From Comamonadaceae bacterium OTU4NAUVB1 (GTDB taxonomy: Bacteria; Pseudomonadota; Gammaproteobacteria; Burkholderiales; Burkholderiaceae_C), in contig CP099605.1 of the NCBI GenBank assembly GCA_024372625.1, positions 2,666,001-2,730,000 on the forward strand: DNA of 64,000 nucleotides. Direction: 5' to 3'. The notes under the pieces were generated by a model. It ran no database searches and was not told where the DNA came from. It saw nothing but the letters and a program-made list of their open reading frames with translations. Positions 47,278 to 55,981 of the stretch are shown here, piece by piece. The translations under genes and the position numbers were made by a program. The first letter of the stretch is position 1. Each line of letters starts with the position of its first letter.

Positions 47278-48571
47278 GAACGAGCTTATAGCCAAGGATG
47301 GCGATCCCGGGGCGCGTGGGGCCGCGGCCGCGGCGCAGGAGGGGCCCGCGGGCGGGCCCGGCGAGGCGATGAGGCACGCCGGGCCGGCCGCCATCGAGGC
47401 CGCGCTGGGCGCCGGGCGGGAGCGGCTGCTGGCGCTGTTCGAGGGATTCCGCGCCGCGCTCGGGCCCGGGGGCCTGCGCATCGCCCGGGACGCGGCGGTC
47501 AACCTGCCGCTGTGGGAACTCGGCCACATCGGCTGGTTCGAGGAGGTCTGGGTCTCGCGCAACACGGCCCGGCCGCAGGGCGTGGACGGCGATCCGCTGG
47601 CGCCTCGCACGGCGTCGCTGCTGCCCGGCGCCGATGCGTTCTACGACTCCTCGGCCGTGGCGCACGCCACCCGCTGGCACCTCGCGCTGCCCGACGTCGA
47701 GGCCACGCTGGCCTACCTGGATGCCGTGCGCGCGGCCACGCTGGGGCTGCTGCGCGCGAGCGCGCCGTCCGACCGCGCGCTCTACTTCTTCCGGCTGGCG
47801 CTGTTCCACGAATCGATGCACTGCGAGGCCTGGCATTTCATGGCCGACCGGCTGGGCATCGATCCGGGGCCGGGCGCGCAGGGCCGCGGTCCCCGGGCGC
47901 GGCCGACCGACGCCGGCGAACTGCGCGTGGCGGCGGGCCGCCACGTCCTGGGCACGACGGCGCCGGGGTTCGCGTTCGACAACGAACTCGGCGCCCACGC
48001 GGTCGACCTGGAAGCCTTCGCCATCGACCGCGCGCCGGTCGCCTGGGGGGCGTTCCTGCCCTTCGTCGAGGCCGGCGGCTACGCCGACGAGGCGGCCTGG
48101 ACCCCGGCCGGACGCGACTGGCTGCGCCGCACCGGCACCGGGGCGCCGCTGAACCTGCGCCGCGGGACGCACGGCTGGGAGCAGCGGGTGTTCGGGCGCT
48201 GGACGCCGCTCGATGCGGCCGCGCCGGCCTGGCACCTGACCGTGCACGAGGCCGAGGCCTGGTGCCGCTGGGCCGGGCGCCGCCTGCCGACGGAGGCGCA
48301 ATGGGAGGCCGCCGCCACCCAGGCGACGCGCGCCGGGGACTTCGCCTGGGGAGAGGTCTGGGAATGGACCGCCAGCGCGTTCGAGCCCTACCCGGGCTTC
48401 GCGCCGCATCCTTACCGCGACTACTCGCAGCCGTGGTTCGACGGCCGGCGCGTGCTGCGCGGCGCCTCCTTCGCGACCGCGCCGTGGCTGCGCCATCCGC
48501 GCTACCGCAACTTCTTCCCCGGGGAGCGCAGCGACGTCTTCGCGGGCCTGCGCAGCTGCGCGCGGCCATAG
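47276..48571 (+). CDS. senA: Selenoneine synthase SenA (EgtB-like)
   Basis: A 431-residue non-haem iron enzyme. The DinB-type helical domain carries the iron ligands H84 (GHIGWF) and H178/H182 in HESMHCE (the H-x3-H-x-E pattern of EgtB). The C-terminal formylglycine-generating/sulfatase-modifying fold ends in GASFATAPWLRHPRYRNFF. SenA joins a seleno sugar to hercynine, leading to selenoneine. GAAGGG six bases before 47276 supports that ATG, but the first 31 residues look unconserved and an ATG at 47369 is the alternative, leaving room for divergent promoters. Hercynine synthase (EgtD) is not in this window. Confidence 0.9.
   Translation: MNELIAKDGDPGARGAAAAAQEGPAGGPGEAMRHAGPAAIEAALGAGRERLLALFEGFRAALGPGGLRIARDAAVNLPLWELGHIGWFEEVWVSRNTARPQGVDGDPLAPRTASLLPGADAFYDSSAVAHATRWHLALPDVEATLAYLDAVRAATLGLLRASAPSDRALYFFRLALFHESMHCEAWHFMADRLGIDPGPGAQGRGPRARPTDAGELRVAAGRHVLGTTAPGFAFDNELGAHAVDLEAFAIDRAPVAWGAFLPFVEAGGYADEAAWTPAGRDWLRRTGTGAPLNLRRGTHGWEQRVFGRWTPLDAAAPAWHLTVHEAEAWCRWAGRRLPTEAQWEAAATQATRAGDFAWGEVWEWTASAFEPYPGFAPHPYRDYSQPWFDGRRVLRGASFATAPWLRHPRYRNFFPGERSDVFAGLRSCARP
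47285..47290 (-). promoter_or_regulatory. -10 box of senB, 7 nt before ATG
   Basis: TATAAG on the minus strand is seven bases before the senB ATG, with no clear ribosome site. It suggests a near-leaderless senB-selD transcript and lies inside the senA frame if senA starts at 47276. Confidence 0.4.
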
Positions 48572-48604
48572 CCCCGGCGCCACGCCCGGTGCGGACCCGC
48601 TTCC

Positions 48605-48610
48605 TACAAT
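48605..48610 (+). promoter_or_regulatory. -10 box for the ABC transporter/mnmH unit
   Basis: TACAAT lies 34 bases after the senA stop and 79 bases before the substrate-binding protein start. The -35 region is poorly defined. It could give the transporter its own promoter separate from senA. Confidence 0.35.
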
Positions 48611-48689
48611 GCGGCCTCCCCGCGCCCGCCGCGCGGTGCGACCGTCCTTCCACCGCCCCCTCCACGGCATTCTCCCGAGGCCTTCCCCG

Positions 48690-49565
48690 ATGCTCCCCGT
48701 CTCATTCCGCTCGTCGCTCCTCCGCCGCCTGGGCGTGGCGTTCGCCCTGACCTTCACCGCCCTCGGCGCCCTGGCCCAGGGCGTGCTGCGCGTCTCGGCC
48801 ATTCCCGACGAGGCGCCCACCGAACTGCAGCGCAAGTTCACGCCGCTGGGCGACTACCTGAAAAAGGCCACCGGCATGGACGTGCAGTTCACGCCCGTGA
48901 CCGACTACGCCGCCGTGGTGGAGGGCCTGGCGACCAACAAGATCGACCTGGCCTGGCTCGGCGGCTTCACCTTCGTGCAGGCGCGCATCCGCACCCAGGG
49001 CGGCGCCGTGCCGATCGTCCAGCGCGCCGAGGACGAGGTCTTCACCAGCAAGTTCATCGTCCCCGTCGACAGCCCCGCCCGGACGCTGGCCGACCTCAAG
49101 GGCAAGACCTTCGCCTTCGGCGCGCCCTCGTCGACCTCGGGCAGCCTGATGCCGCGCTATTTCCTGCTGCAGGCCGGCATCGATCCCGAGAAGGACTTCA
49201 GGAGCGTGGCGTTTTCCGGCGCGCACGACGCCACGGTGGCCTTTGTCGCCGCCTCGCGCGCCGAGGCCGGGGTGCTCAACGCCTCGGTCTGGGACAAGCT
49301 GGTCGAGTCGAAGAACCCGAACGCCGCCAAGGTGCGCGTGCTGGCCACCACCCCGACCTACTACGACTACAACTGGACCGTGCGCCCCGGCATGGACCCG
49401 GCGCTGCAGAAGAAGCTGACCGATGCGTTCCTGAAGCTCGATCCGGCCGATCCGGCGCACCGGGACATCATGGCGCTGCAGCGCGCCAGCCGGTTCATCC
49501 CCACGAAGTCGTCCAACTACGACGGCATCGAGGCGGCCGCCCGGTCCGCCGGGCTGGTCAAGTAG
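48690..49565 (+). CDS. PhnD-like ABC substrate-binding protein, putative selenium oxyanion receptor
   Basis: A 291-residue periplasmic receptor with a signal peptide ending near [11 protein letters not shown] and the PhnD-type fold (LWLGGFTF-like [14 protein letters not shown], then the [16 protein letters not shown] loop). PhnD relatives bind phosphonate or phosphite. Placed between senA and mnmH, this one more likely binds selenate or selenite, matching a family I recall being annotated as a putative selenate receptor. Ligand is inferred from context. The start at 48690 gives a normal signal peptide; an upstream frame start at 48609 would not. Confidence 0.85.
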   Translation: MLPVSFRSSLLRRLGVAFALTFTALGALAQGVLRVSAIPDEAPTELQRKFTPLGDYLKKATGMDVQFTPVTDYAAVVEGLATNKIDLAWLGGFTFVQARIRTQGGAVPIVQRAEDEVFTSKFIVPVDSPARTLADLKGKTFAFGAPSSTSGSLMPRYFLLQAGIDPEKDFRSVAFSGAHDATVAFVAASRAEAGVLNASVWDKLVESKNPNAAKVRVLATTPTYYDYNWTVRPGMDPALQKKLTDAFLKLDPADPAHRDIMALQRASRFIPTKSSNYDGIEAAARSAGLVK

Positions 49566-49584
49566 GCGCGGCGCGGCCTCCCCC

Positions 49585-50430
49585 ATGGGCTTCGGGCTCG
49601 ACGCCGTCGGCGTGGTGCATCCCAACGGCCAGCGCGCGCTGGCCGCACTGTCGCTCGCGGCGGCGCCGGGCGAGCGCATCGCGGTGATCGGGCCGTCGGG
49701 CGCGGGCAAGACGACGCTGCTGCGGGTGCTGGGCACCGCGCTGCGGCCGGCCGAGGGCGCCGTGCGCGTGCTCGGCGAGGCGCCCTGGGGCCTGTCGGCC
49801 GGGACCCTGCGGGCGCTGCGCGGGCGCATCGGCACGGTGCACCAGTCGCCGCCGATCGCCCCGCGCCTGCGGGTGGTGACGGCGGTGCTGTCGGGCCGGC
49901 TGGGGCGCTGGTCCACGGCGCGCGCGCTGCGCTCGCTGGTCCATCCGTCGGACATCGAGGGCGCGCACGAGGTGCTCGCGCGGCTGGGGCTGGAGGACCG
50001 CCTGTTCGAGCGCTGCGACCGGCTCTCCGGCGGCCAGCTCCAGCGCGTGGGCGTGGCCCGCGCGCTCTACCAGCGGCCCGACCTGCTGCTGGCCGACGAG
50101 CCGGTCTCCGCCCTCGACCCGACGCTGGCCGACGCCACGCTCGGCGCCCTGGTCGCGCAGGCCGAGGCCACGGGCGCGACCCTGGTCGCCTCGCTGCACG
50201 CGGTCGACCTGGCCCTGCGCTGGTTCCCGCGCGTCGTCGGCCTGCGCGAGGGTGCCCTGGCCTTCGACCGCCCGACGGCGGAGGTCACCCCGGCGCTGCT
50301 GGAGGCGCTCTATGCGAGCGAGGGCGGGCCGGCCACGCAGGCGCCGCCCGGCGGCGCCGGCGCGGCGAGCATGGCGTCCTCCGGGGCCGCGTCCGCTCCG
50401 GTCCGGCGTCCGGCGCCGGTCTGCCGTTGA
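49585..50430 (+). CDS. PhnC-like ABC transporter ATPase (putative selenium uptake)
   Basis: A 281-residue ATPase with Walker [10 protein letters not shown] (from residue 36), Q-loop VHQSPPI, signature [15 protein letters not shown] and Walker [13 protein letters not shown]. It belongs to the phosphonate (PhnC) type. A disordered Ala/Gly-rich tail of about 35 residues ends the protein. It would power uptake by the two permeases encoded next. Its stop overlaps the TTG start of the first permease (TTGA). Confidence 0.88.
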   Translation: MGFGLDAVGVVHPNGQRALAALSLAAAPGERIAVIGPSGAGKTTLLRVLGTALRPAEGAVRVLGEAPWGLSAGTLRALRGRIGTVHQSPPIAPRLRVVTAVLSGRLGRWSTARALRSLVHPSDIEGAHEVLARLGLEDRLFERCDRLSGGQLQRVGVARALYQRPDLLLADEPVSALDPTLADATLGALVAQAEATGATLVASLHAVDLALRWFPRVVGLREGALAFDRPTAEVTPALLEALYASEGGPATQAPPGGAGAASMASSGAASAPVRRPAPVCR

Positions 50431-51284
50431 ACGCCCCGTCCGTGTCCCTCGCGCGGCGCCCCGGGCGCGTGTCCCATGCCGATCCGCAGGCACGGCGCCG
50501 GCTGGCGGGCACGCTCGCCGCGCTGGCGATCGCCTGGCCGATGCTGGCGCTGTCGGAATTCCAGCCCTGGCGGCTCTTCGACCGCGACAGCCTGGCCGTG
50601 CTGGGCGGCTTCCTCGGCGGCTTCCTGCCGCCGGCGACGGCGCCGGATTTCCTGCGCCTGCTCGGACGCGCCACGCTGGAGACCCTGGCCATGGCCACCG
50701 CCGGCATCGCCCTGGCGTTCGTCATCGGCGCACCGCTCGCGTTCCTGGGCACGCGCGCGCTGTCGGTCTCGCGCATCGGGCCGGGTCCGGGACGGTGGCG
50801 CGGCGCGCTGCTGCGGCGGGCGGTGCGCCTGCTGCTGATGGGGCTGCGCGCCATCCCCGAGATCGTGTGGGCCCTGCTGTTCGTGCGCGCGCTCGGCCTG
50901 GGGCCGGCCGCCGGCGTGCTGGCGCTGGCCATCACCTACGGCGGCATGCTGGGCAAGGTGTACGCCGAGATCCTCGAATCCACCGACACCCGCCCGGCAC
51001 GCGCGCTGCTGGAGGCCGGCGGCGGGCGGCTGGCGGCGCTGGGCTACGGGCTGCTGCCCAACACCGCACAGGAACTGGTGTCCTACACCGTCTACCGCTG
51101 GGAATGCGCGGTGCGCGCCTCGGTGGTGATGGGTTTCGTCGGCGCCGGCGGGCTGGGCCAGCTGATGGACCAGTCGATGAAGATGCTCAACGGCGGCGAG
51201 GCCAGCAGCATCCTGCTGGTGTTCCTGGCTCTGGTGCTGCTGGCCGATCTGCTGAGCAACGCCCTGCGCAGGATGCTGGCATGA
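50427..51284 (+). CDS. PhnE-like ABC permease 1 (putative selenium uptake)
   Basis: A 285-residue inner-membrane permease with about six helices and the permease loop [19 protein letters not shown] (the EAA-type ATPase-coupling site). The C-terminal [15 protein letters not shown] is typical of PhnE. The start is TTG in a TTGA overlap with the ATPase stop, implying translational coupling. It pairs with the second permease as a heterodimer. Confidence 0.86.
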   Translation: MNAPSVSLARRPGRVSHADPQARRRLAGTLAALAIAWPMLALSEFQPWRLFDRDSLAVLGGFLGGFLPPATAPDFLRLLGRATLETLAMATAGIALAFVIGAPLAFLGTRALSVSRIGPGPGRWRGALLRRAVRLLLMGLRAIPEIVWALLFVRALGLGPAAGVLALAITYGGMLGKVYAEILESTDTRPARALLEAGGGRLAALGYGLLPNTAQELVSYTVYRWECAVRASVVMGFVGAGGLGQLMDQSMKMLNGGEASSILLVFLALVLLADLLSNALRRMLA

Positions 51285-52096
51285 ACCCGCCTCCCCGCTC
51301 GCCCACGCTGGCCCGGCGTCCCGCGCCGTGCCTGCGCTGCCGGCTCGTGCCGGTGGCGGTGCTGGCGGCGGTGGTGGCCAGCTTCGTCTACCTGGACCTG
51401 GGCTTCGGCGCGCTGGCGTCGGCGGAATCGCTCGGCCACATGGGCCGCTTCGTCGCCGAATTCTTCCCGCCGGACCTGACGCCCGCGTTCCTGCGCAAGG
51501 TCGCAGCGGGCGCGCTGCAGACGCTGGCGGTGTCGGCGCTGGGCACCGTGCTGGCCGCCCTGGCCGGGGCGCTGCTGGCGCTGCCGGCCTCGGGCCGCGC
51601 CGGTCCGGTGGCGAGCGAGGCGTCGCGCTTCACGCTCAACGTGCTGCGCAGCGTGCCCGAACTGGTGTGGGCCGCCGTGATGGTGCTGGCCGCCGGCATC
51701 GGCCCCTTCGCCGGCGCACTGGCGCTGGCGCTGCACACCACCGGCGTGCTCGGCCGGCTGTTCGGCGAGACGCTGGAGAACGTGCCGCGCGAACCCGAGG
51801 CGGCGCTCGCCCTGTCGGGCGCCGGTCCGGTCGCGGCCTTCGCCTACGCCAGCCTGCCGATCGCGCTGCCGCAGTGGGTCGCCTACGCGCTCTATCGCTG
51901 GGAGATGAACATCCGCATGGCGGCGGTGCTGGGCTTCGTCGGCGGCGGCGGGCTCGGGCAGCTGCTGTACTTCCACCTGTCGATCTTCCAGCAGTCCCAG
52001 GCCATGACGGTGCTGATCGCCATGTTCGCGATCGTCGCCGCGGTGGACGCGGCCAGCGCCCGGTCGCGGCGCGGTCTCGGTCCGGCCTACGCCTGA
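51281..52096 (+). CDS. PhnE-like ABC permease 2 (putative selenium uptake)
   Basis: A 271-residue permease with one N-terminal helix (about 24-40) and a five-helix core. The coupling loop is ALALSGAGPVAAFAYASLP and the end motif FVGGGGLGQLLYFH. It is only distantly similar to permease 1. It overlaps the first permease by ATGA. It completes a binding protein, ATPase and two-permease set that runs into mnmH. Confidence 0.86.
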   Translation: MNPPPRSPTLARRPAPCLRCRLVPVAVLAAVVASFVYLDLGFGALASAESLGHMGRFVAEFFPPDLTPAFLRKVAAGALQTLAVSALGTVLAALAGALLALPASGRAGPVASEASRFTLNVLRSVPELVWAAVMVLAAGIGPFAGALALALHTTGVLGRLFGETLENVPREPEAALALSGAGPVAAFAYASLPIALPQWVAYALYRWEMNIRMAAVLGFVGGGGLGQLLYFHLSIFQQSQAMTVLIAMFAIVAAVDAASARSRRGLGPAYA

Positions 52097-52130
52097 GCCT
52101 CCGCTTCCCTTCCCTTTTCCCCGCATCGCC

Positions 52131-53237
52131 ATGAACTCGCATCGCCAACCCGTCCAGGTCAAGGACATCGCCGGCTTCGACACCGTGATCGACGCCCGCA
52201 GCCCGGCCGAATTCGCGCTCGACCACATTCCCGGCGCCATCAACCTGCCGGTGCTCGACGACGCCGAGCGCGTCGTCGTGGGCACGCTCTACAAGCAGCA
52301 GGGCGCCTTCGAGGCCCGCCGCGTGGGCGGCGCGATGGTCGCGGCCAACCTCGCGCGCCATCTGCAGACCCGGCTGGCCGACCAGCCGATCAAGTGGCGA
52401 CCGCTGGTCTACTGCTGGCGCGGCGGCCTGCGCAGCGGCTCCATGGTCGCCTGGCTGCGCCTGGTGGGCTGGGACGCGCAGCAGCTCGCCGGCGGCTACA
52501 AGGGCTTCCGTCACGACGTGATCGAGCGCATCGAGGCGCTGTCGCCCCGGCTCGACCTGCGCGTGCTGTGCGGCGCGACCGGCAGCGCCAAGACGCGCGT
52601 GCTGCAGGCCCTGGCCGCGCGCGGCGAACAGGTGCTCGACCTGGAGGATTTCGCGCGCCACAAGGGTTCGCTGCTGGGCAATCTGCCAGGCATCCCGCAG
52701 CCCGCGCAGAAGGCCTTCGAGACCCGCATCGCCACGGTGCTCGGCACGCTCGACCTCGCGCGCCCGCTCTACGTCGAGGGCGAGAGCGCGCGCATCGGCC
52801 GGTTGTCGGTCCCCATGCCGCTGGTGGCGCGCATGCGCGAGGCCGCCTGCATCGAGATCGCCGCCACGCCCGCCGCGCGGCTGGACTACCTGCTGCGCGA
52901 CTACGCCTACCTGGGCGACGACCGCGCCGGCCTGGCCGAGAAGCTGGGCGCGCTCAAGGAACTGCAGGGCAAGGAGACGGTGACGCGCTGGCAGCAGTGG
53001 GCGCGCGAGGCCGAGCTGCCGCGCCTGTTCGCCGAACTGATGTCGCTGCACTACGACCCGCATTACGAGGCCTCGCAGTCTCGGCATTTCAAGGCCTGGA
53101 CGCGGCGCCAGGTGGTGGCGGCCGGCGACCTGACGGACGCCGGCATCGACGCGGCGGCCGACGCGGTGCGGGCGCTGGCGGGGTCGCCGGACGCTCAGCC
53201 GCCCGGGGCGCCGGCGTCGGGCAGCCCGTCGGCGTAG
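52131..53237 (+). CDS. mnmH: tRNA 2-selenouridine synthase MnmH/SelU
   Basis: A 368-residue enzyme. The N-terminal rhodanese domain has the catalytic cysteine in VYCWRGGLRSGSM (C95). A P-loop domain (CGATGSAKTRVL, near residue 143) binds geranyl diphosphate or nucleotide. It swaps sulfur for selenium at the wobble 2-thiouridine of Lys, Glu and Gln tRNAs using selenophosphate. It is 34 bp after the transporter genes, linking uptake to use. Its 3' end overlaps fdhD antisense by 43 bp. Confidence 0.95.
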   Translation: MNSHRQPVQVKDIAGFDTVIDARSPAEFALDHIPGAINLPVLDDAERVVVGTLYKQQGAFEARRVGGAMVAANLARHLQTRLADQPIKWRPLVYCWRGGLRSGSMVAWLRLVGWDAQQLAGGYKGFRHDVIERIEALSPRLDLRVLCGATGSAKTRVLQALAARGEQVLDLEDFARHKGSLLGNLPGIPQPAQKAFETRIATVLGTLDLARPLYVEGESARIGRLSVPMPLVARMREAACIEIAATPAARLDYLLRDYAYLGDDRAGLAEKLGALKELQGKETVTRWQQWAREAELPRLFAELMSLHYDPHYEASQSRHFKAWTRRQVVAAGDLTDAGIDAAADAVRALAGSPDAQPPGAPASGSPSA

Positions 53238-54097
53238 AGCACCGCGCGCGGCGCCCGGCACAGGCCCCAGAAGCGCACCCCGCCGAGCTCGGCCATGCGC
53301 ACCCCCATGGCCGTGGGCGCCGAGATGGTCGCCATGGCGGCGATGCCCAGCCGGGCGCACTTGCGCACCAGTTCGTGGCTGCCCCGGCTCGACATCACGA
53401 CGAAGCCGGGCTCCCGCAGGCGATCCATCCGCGCGAGGCGGCCGAGCAGCTTGTCGAGCGCGTTGTGGCGCCCGACGTCCTCCAGCACGTCGACGAGCGC
53501 GCCGTCGAGCGTCGCCCAGCCGGCCGCGTGGATGGCACCGGCCCGGGCGTTGAGCGTCTGGCGCGCGGGCAACGCGGCGAAGGCGCGCAGCACCGTGGCG
53601 GCATCGACGCGGCCGATCCAGTCGCGCGGGGGCACGCGCTGCGGCGCGATGTCCAGCGCGGCGAAGCTCTCGACGCCGCAGATGCCGCAGCCGGTGCGCC
53701 CGGCGATGCTGCGGCGGCGGCCCTTCAGGCGCTCGAAGCTGCGGGTGGAGACCTCCAGGCGCACCTCGACGCCGGGAACGCCCTCGGGCAGGCCGGCATC
53801 GGCGGCGGACACCGCCCGGACCTCGACGCCACGGCAGTCATCGGCCGCGTCGAGGATGCCCTCGCTGAGCGCGAAGCCGAGCGCGAAGTCCTCCAGATCC
53901 TGCGGCGTGGCCATCATCACGGCATGCGAGATGCCGTTGAAGACCAGCGCGACGGGCACCTCGGCGGCCAGCACGTCCTCGCGCGCCGCGCCTTCGGACG
54001 GCACGCCGGGCTCGCCGTGCACCCGCACGGGCCGGTGCGCGAGCGGGGACGGGACGGGCGGATCGGTGTCGATGTCGATGTCGATGTCGGCGGTCAT
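53195..54097 (-). CDS. fdhD: Formate dehydrogenase sulfurtransferase FdhD
   Basis: A 300-residue protein that passes sulfur from IscS to the molybdenum cofactor of formate dehydrogenase. The conserved C-x-x-C is CGIC (C137, C140), then EDVGRHNALDK, SSRGSHELVRK and a C-terminal AELGGVRFWGLCR. The N-terminus is poorly conserved and contains an (Asp-Ile) run encoded by four GATGTC repeats. It serves FdnG encoded 17 kb away, so the island is bracketed by formate dehydrogenase genes. It lies 62 bp downstream of the Mrp gene on the same strand. Confidence 0.95.
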   Translation of the reverse strand: MTADIDIDIDTDPPVPSPLAHRPVRVHGEPGVPSEGAAREDVLAAEVPVALVFNGISHAVMMATPQDLEDFALGFALSEGILDAADDCRGVEVRAVSAADAGLPEGVPGVEVRLEVSTRSFERLKGRRRSIAGRTGCGICGVESFAALDIAPQRVPPRDWIGRVDAATVLRAFAALPARQTLNARAGAIHAAGWATLDGALVDVLEDVGRHNALDKLLGRLARMDRLREPGFVVMSSRGSHELVRKCARLGIAAMATISAPTAMGVRMAELGGVRFWGLCRAPRAVLYADGLPDAGAPGG

Positions 54098-54159
54098 GGG
54101 CACGGGAGCGGAAGCGGAAGCGAGGTGGCCGACGGCGCGCGCGGCCGCGCGGTCCCGCC

Positions 54160-55251
54160 TCAGGTGTCCTTGCTGACCGTGATGGTGGGGAACTTCGCCG
54201 AGAAGTCCTTCGATTTCTCCGCGATGCCCACCGCCACGCGGCGCGCCACGTCCTTGTAGATGGCGGCGATCTCGCCGTCGGGCTCGGCCACCACGGTGGG
54301 CGTGCCGCTGTCGGCCTGCAGGCGGATGCCCATGGCCAGCGGCAAGGCGCCCAGGTAGTCCATCCTGTATTCCGCCGCCATCTTCTTGCCGCCCTCGGCG
54401 CCGAAGATGTGCTCGACGTGGCCGCAGTTCGTGCACACGTGCACCGCCATGTTCTCCACGATGCCCAGGATCGGCACGCCGACCTTCTCGAACATGCGGA
54501 TGCCCTTCTTGGCGTCGAGCAGGGCGATGTCCTGCGGCGTGGTGACGATCACCGCGCCGGTCATGGGCACGCGCTGGCTGAGCGTGAGCTGGATGTCGCC
54601 GGTGCCCGGCGGCATGTCGACGATGAGGTAGTCCAGGTCCTTCCAGGCGGTCTGGCGCAGCAGCTGCTCCAGGGCCTGCGTGGCCATGGGACCGCGCCAG
54701 ATCAGCGCCTGGTCGGCATCGACCAGGAAGCCGATCGACATCACCTGCACGCCGTGGGCCAGAAGCGGCTGCATGACCTTGCCGTCGGTGCTCTCGGGCT
54801 GGCCGGAGACGCCCATCATCATGGGCTGGCTCGGACCGTAGATGTCGGCGTCGAGCAGGCCGACGGTGGCGCCCTCGGCGGCCAGCGCCAGCGCCAGGTT
54901 GGCGGCGGTGGTGCTCTTGCCCACGCCGCCCTTGCCCGAGGCCACGGCGACGATGTTCTTCACGCCCGGCAGCAGCTGCACGCCGCGCTGCACGGCATGG
55001 CTGGCGACCTTGGTGGTGATGTTGACCGAGACGTTGCCCACGCCGGGCACGGCGCGCGCCGCGGCGACGAAGGCGCTGCGCAGGGCCGCGTGCCGGCTTT
55101 TCGCGGGATAGCCCATCTCGACGTCGAAGGCGACATCGCCTTCGTCGATCTGCACGTTCTTCACCGCGCGGGCGGCGACGAAGGACTTGGACGTGTGGGG
55201 ATCGAGGACGGACGCGAGCGCCTCCAGAAGCGCCGCTTGCGTGACTGACAT
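54160..55251 (-). CDS. apbC: Mrp/ApbC-type iron-sulfur cluster carrier ATPase
   Basis: A 363-residue P-loop NTPase. The N-terminal MIP18/DUF59 domain (about 1-85) precedes the deviant Walker A SGKGGVGKST near residue 105. The cluster-binding CTNC is in VHVCTNCGH. It carries [4Fe-4S] clusters to target proteins. A TGGAG ribosome site and a TAGACT -10 box precede the ATG at 55251. It is upstream of fdhD in the same direction, which could supply cluster-rich formate dehydrogenase, although Mrp is a general factor. Confidence 0.95.
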   Translation of the reverse strand: MSVTQAALLEALASVLDPHTSKSFVAARAVKNVQIDEGDVAFDVEMGYPAKSRHAALRSAFVAAARAVPGVGNVSVNITTKVASHAVQRGVQLLPGVKNIVAVASGKGGVGKSTTAANLALALAAEGATVGLLDADIYGPSQPMMMGVSGQPESTDGKVMQPLLAHGVQVMSIGFLVDADQALIWRGPMATQALEQLLRQTAWKDLDYLIVDMPPGTGDIQLTLSQRVPMTGAVIVTTPQDIALLDAKKGIRMFEKVGVPILGIVENMAVHVCTNCGHVEHIFGAEGGKKMAAEYRMDYLGALPLAMGIRLQADSGTPTVVAEPDGEIAAIYKDVARRVAVGIAEKSKDFSAKFPTITVSKDT

Positions 55252-55326
55252 GTGTTCAAACTCCAGAGTGGCCGGTAGTCTAGTGCGCCACCCAAGTCCT
55301 TCGGGGACCACAGTCTTGGCGCGGAT

Positions 55327-55947
55327 TCAGCCCGTCGCGCCCAGCCGCTCGCGGACGATGCCGGCCACGCACGCGCTGGCCGGCAGCAGCGTGTGGACGA
55401 CCGGCAGGCGGACCGGATCGGTGGCCCAGTCGGCCGCCACCTCGGACAGCGCCACGACGCCATCGTTGACTTCCATGCCGAAGGGACTGCGCGGCCCGGT
55501 CCAGCCGCGCGTGCCGACCACGCTGGTGACCGGGACGGCCGGCCGGCCGATCGCCGCCATCCGTTCAGGCGAGGCCAGCATCTGCCCGCAGTCGCGCGTG
55601 AGCAGGCGGTACACCGGCTGGCCCCGCAGCCGCACGGCGAGCCGCGCCGCGCCGACCGGCGAGCCCAGCAGGAACAGGTGGCGTGGCCGCATGGCATCGC
55701 CCGGCAGTCGCGCGATGGCCGCGCGCAGCAGCACGCCGCCGAGCGAATGGCCGATCGCGACGTGGTCGCCCTCCGCACCCAGCACGGCCAGCCGCGAGGC
55801 CAGCCGTTCGACGATGGCGTCGGCGTCCTCCAGGCTCGTCATGTAGCCGAAGGTGGCGGTGCGAAAACCCGCGCGGCGCAGCGTCGCCAGCAGCGGCCAG
55901 CCCGAGAGGGGGCTGCGCCCCATGCCGTGGACGAAGAGGATCCGCAT
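55327..55947 (-). CDS. Alpha/beta-fold hydrolase (PGAP1/lipase-like)
   Basis: A 206-residue hydrolase. It begins with the oxyanion region LFVHGMGRS, the nucleophile elbow is GHSLGGVL, and a late VNDGVVALSE supplies the acid with VVHTLLP giving the His. It resembles PGAP1-like serine hydrolases that act on esters. Start chosen at MRILFVHGMG. Substrate is unknown; it lies between yceH and apbC on the minus strand. Confidence 0.83.
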   Translation of the reverse strand: MRILFVHGMGRSPLSGWPLLATLRRAGFRTATFGYMTSLEDADAIVERLASRLAVLGAEGDHVAIGHSLGGVLLRAAIARLPGDAMRPRHLFLLGSPVGAARLAVRLRGQPVYRLLTRDCGQMLASPERMAAIGRPAVPVTSVVGTRGWTGPRSPFGMEVNDGVVALSEVAADWATDPVRLPVVHTLLPASACVAGIVRERLGATG

Positions 55948-55981
55948 GCGTCGGTGTCGTTCGCGAAACCGGCCGGCCGCC

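Noticed and set aside
48690-52096. The PhnCDE-like genes as a phosphonate transporter
   Set aside because: No C-P lyase or phosphonatase genes are present, and the unit sits between two selenium enzymes. The alternative is kept open in the findings.
54068-54091. Tandem GATGTC repeats as a regulatory repeat
   Set aside because: They encode an Asp-Ile run at the fdhD N-terminus and are most simply a coding microsatellite in a poorly conserved region.
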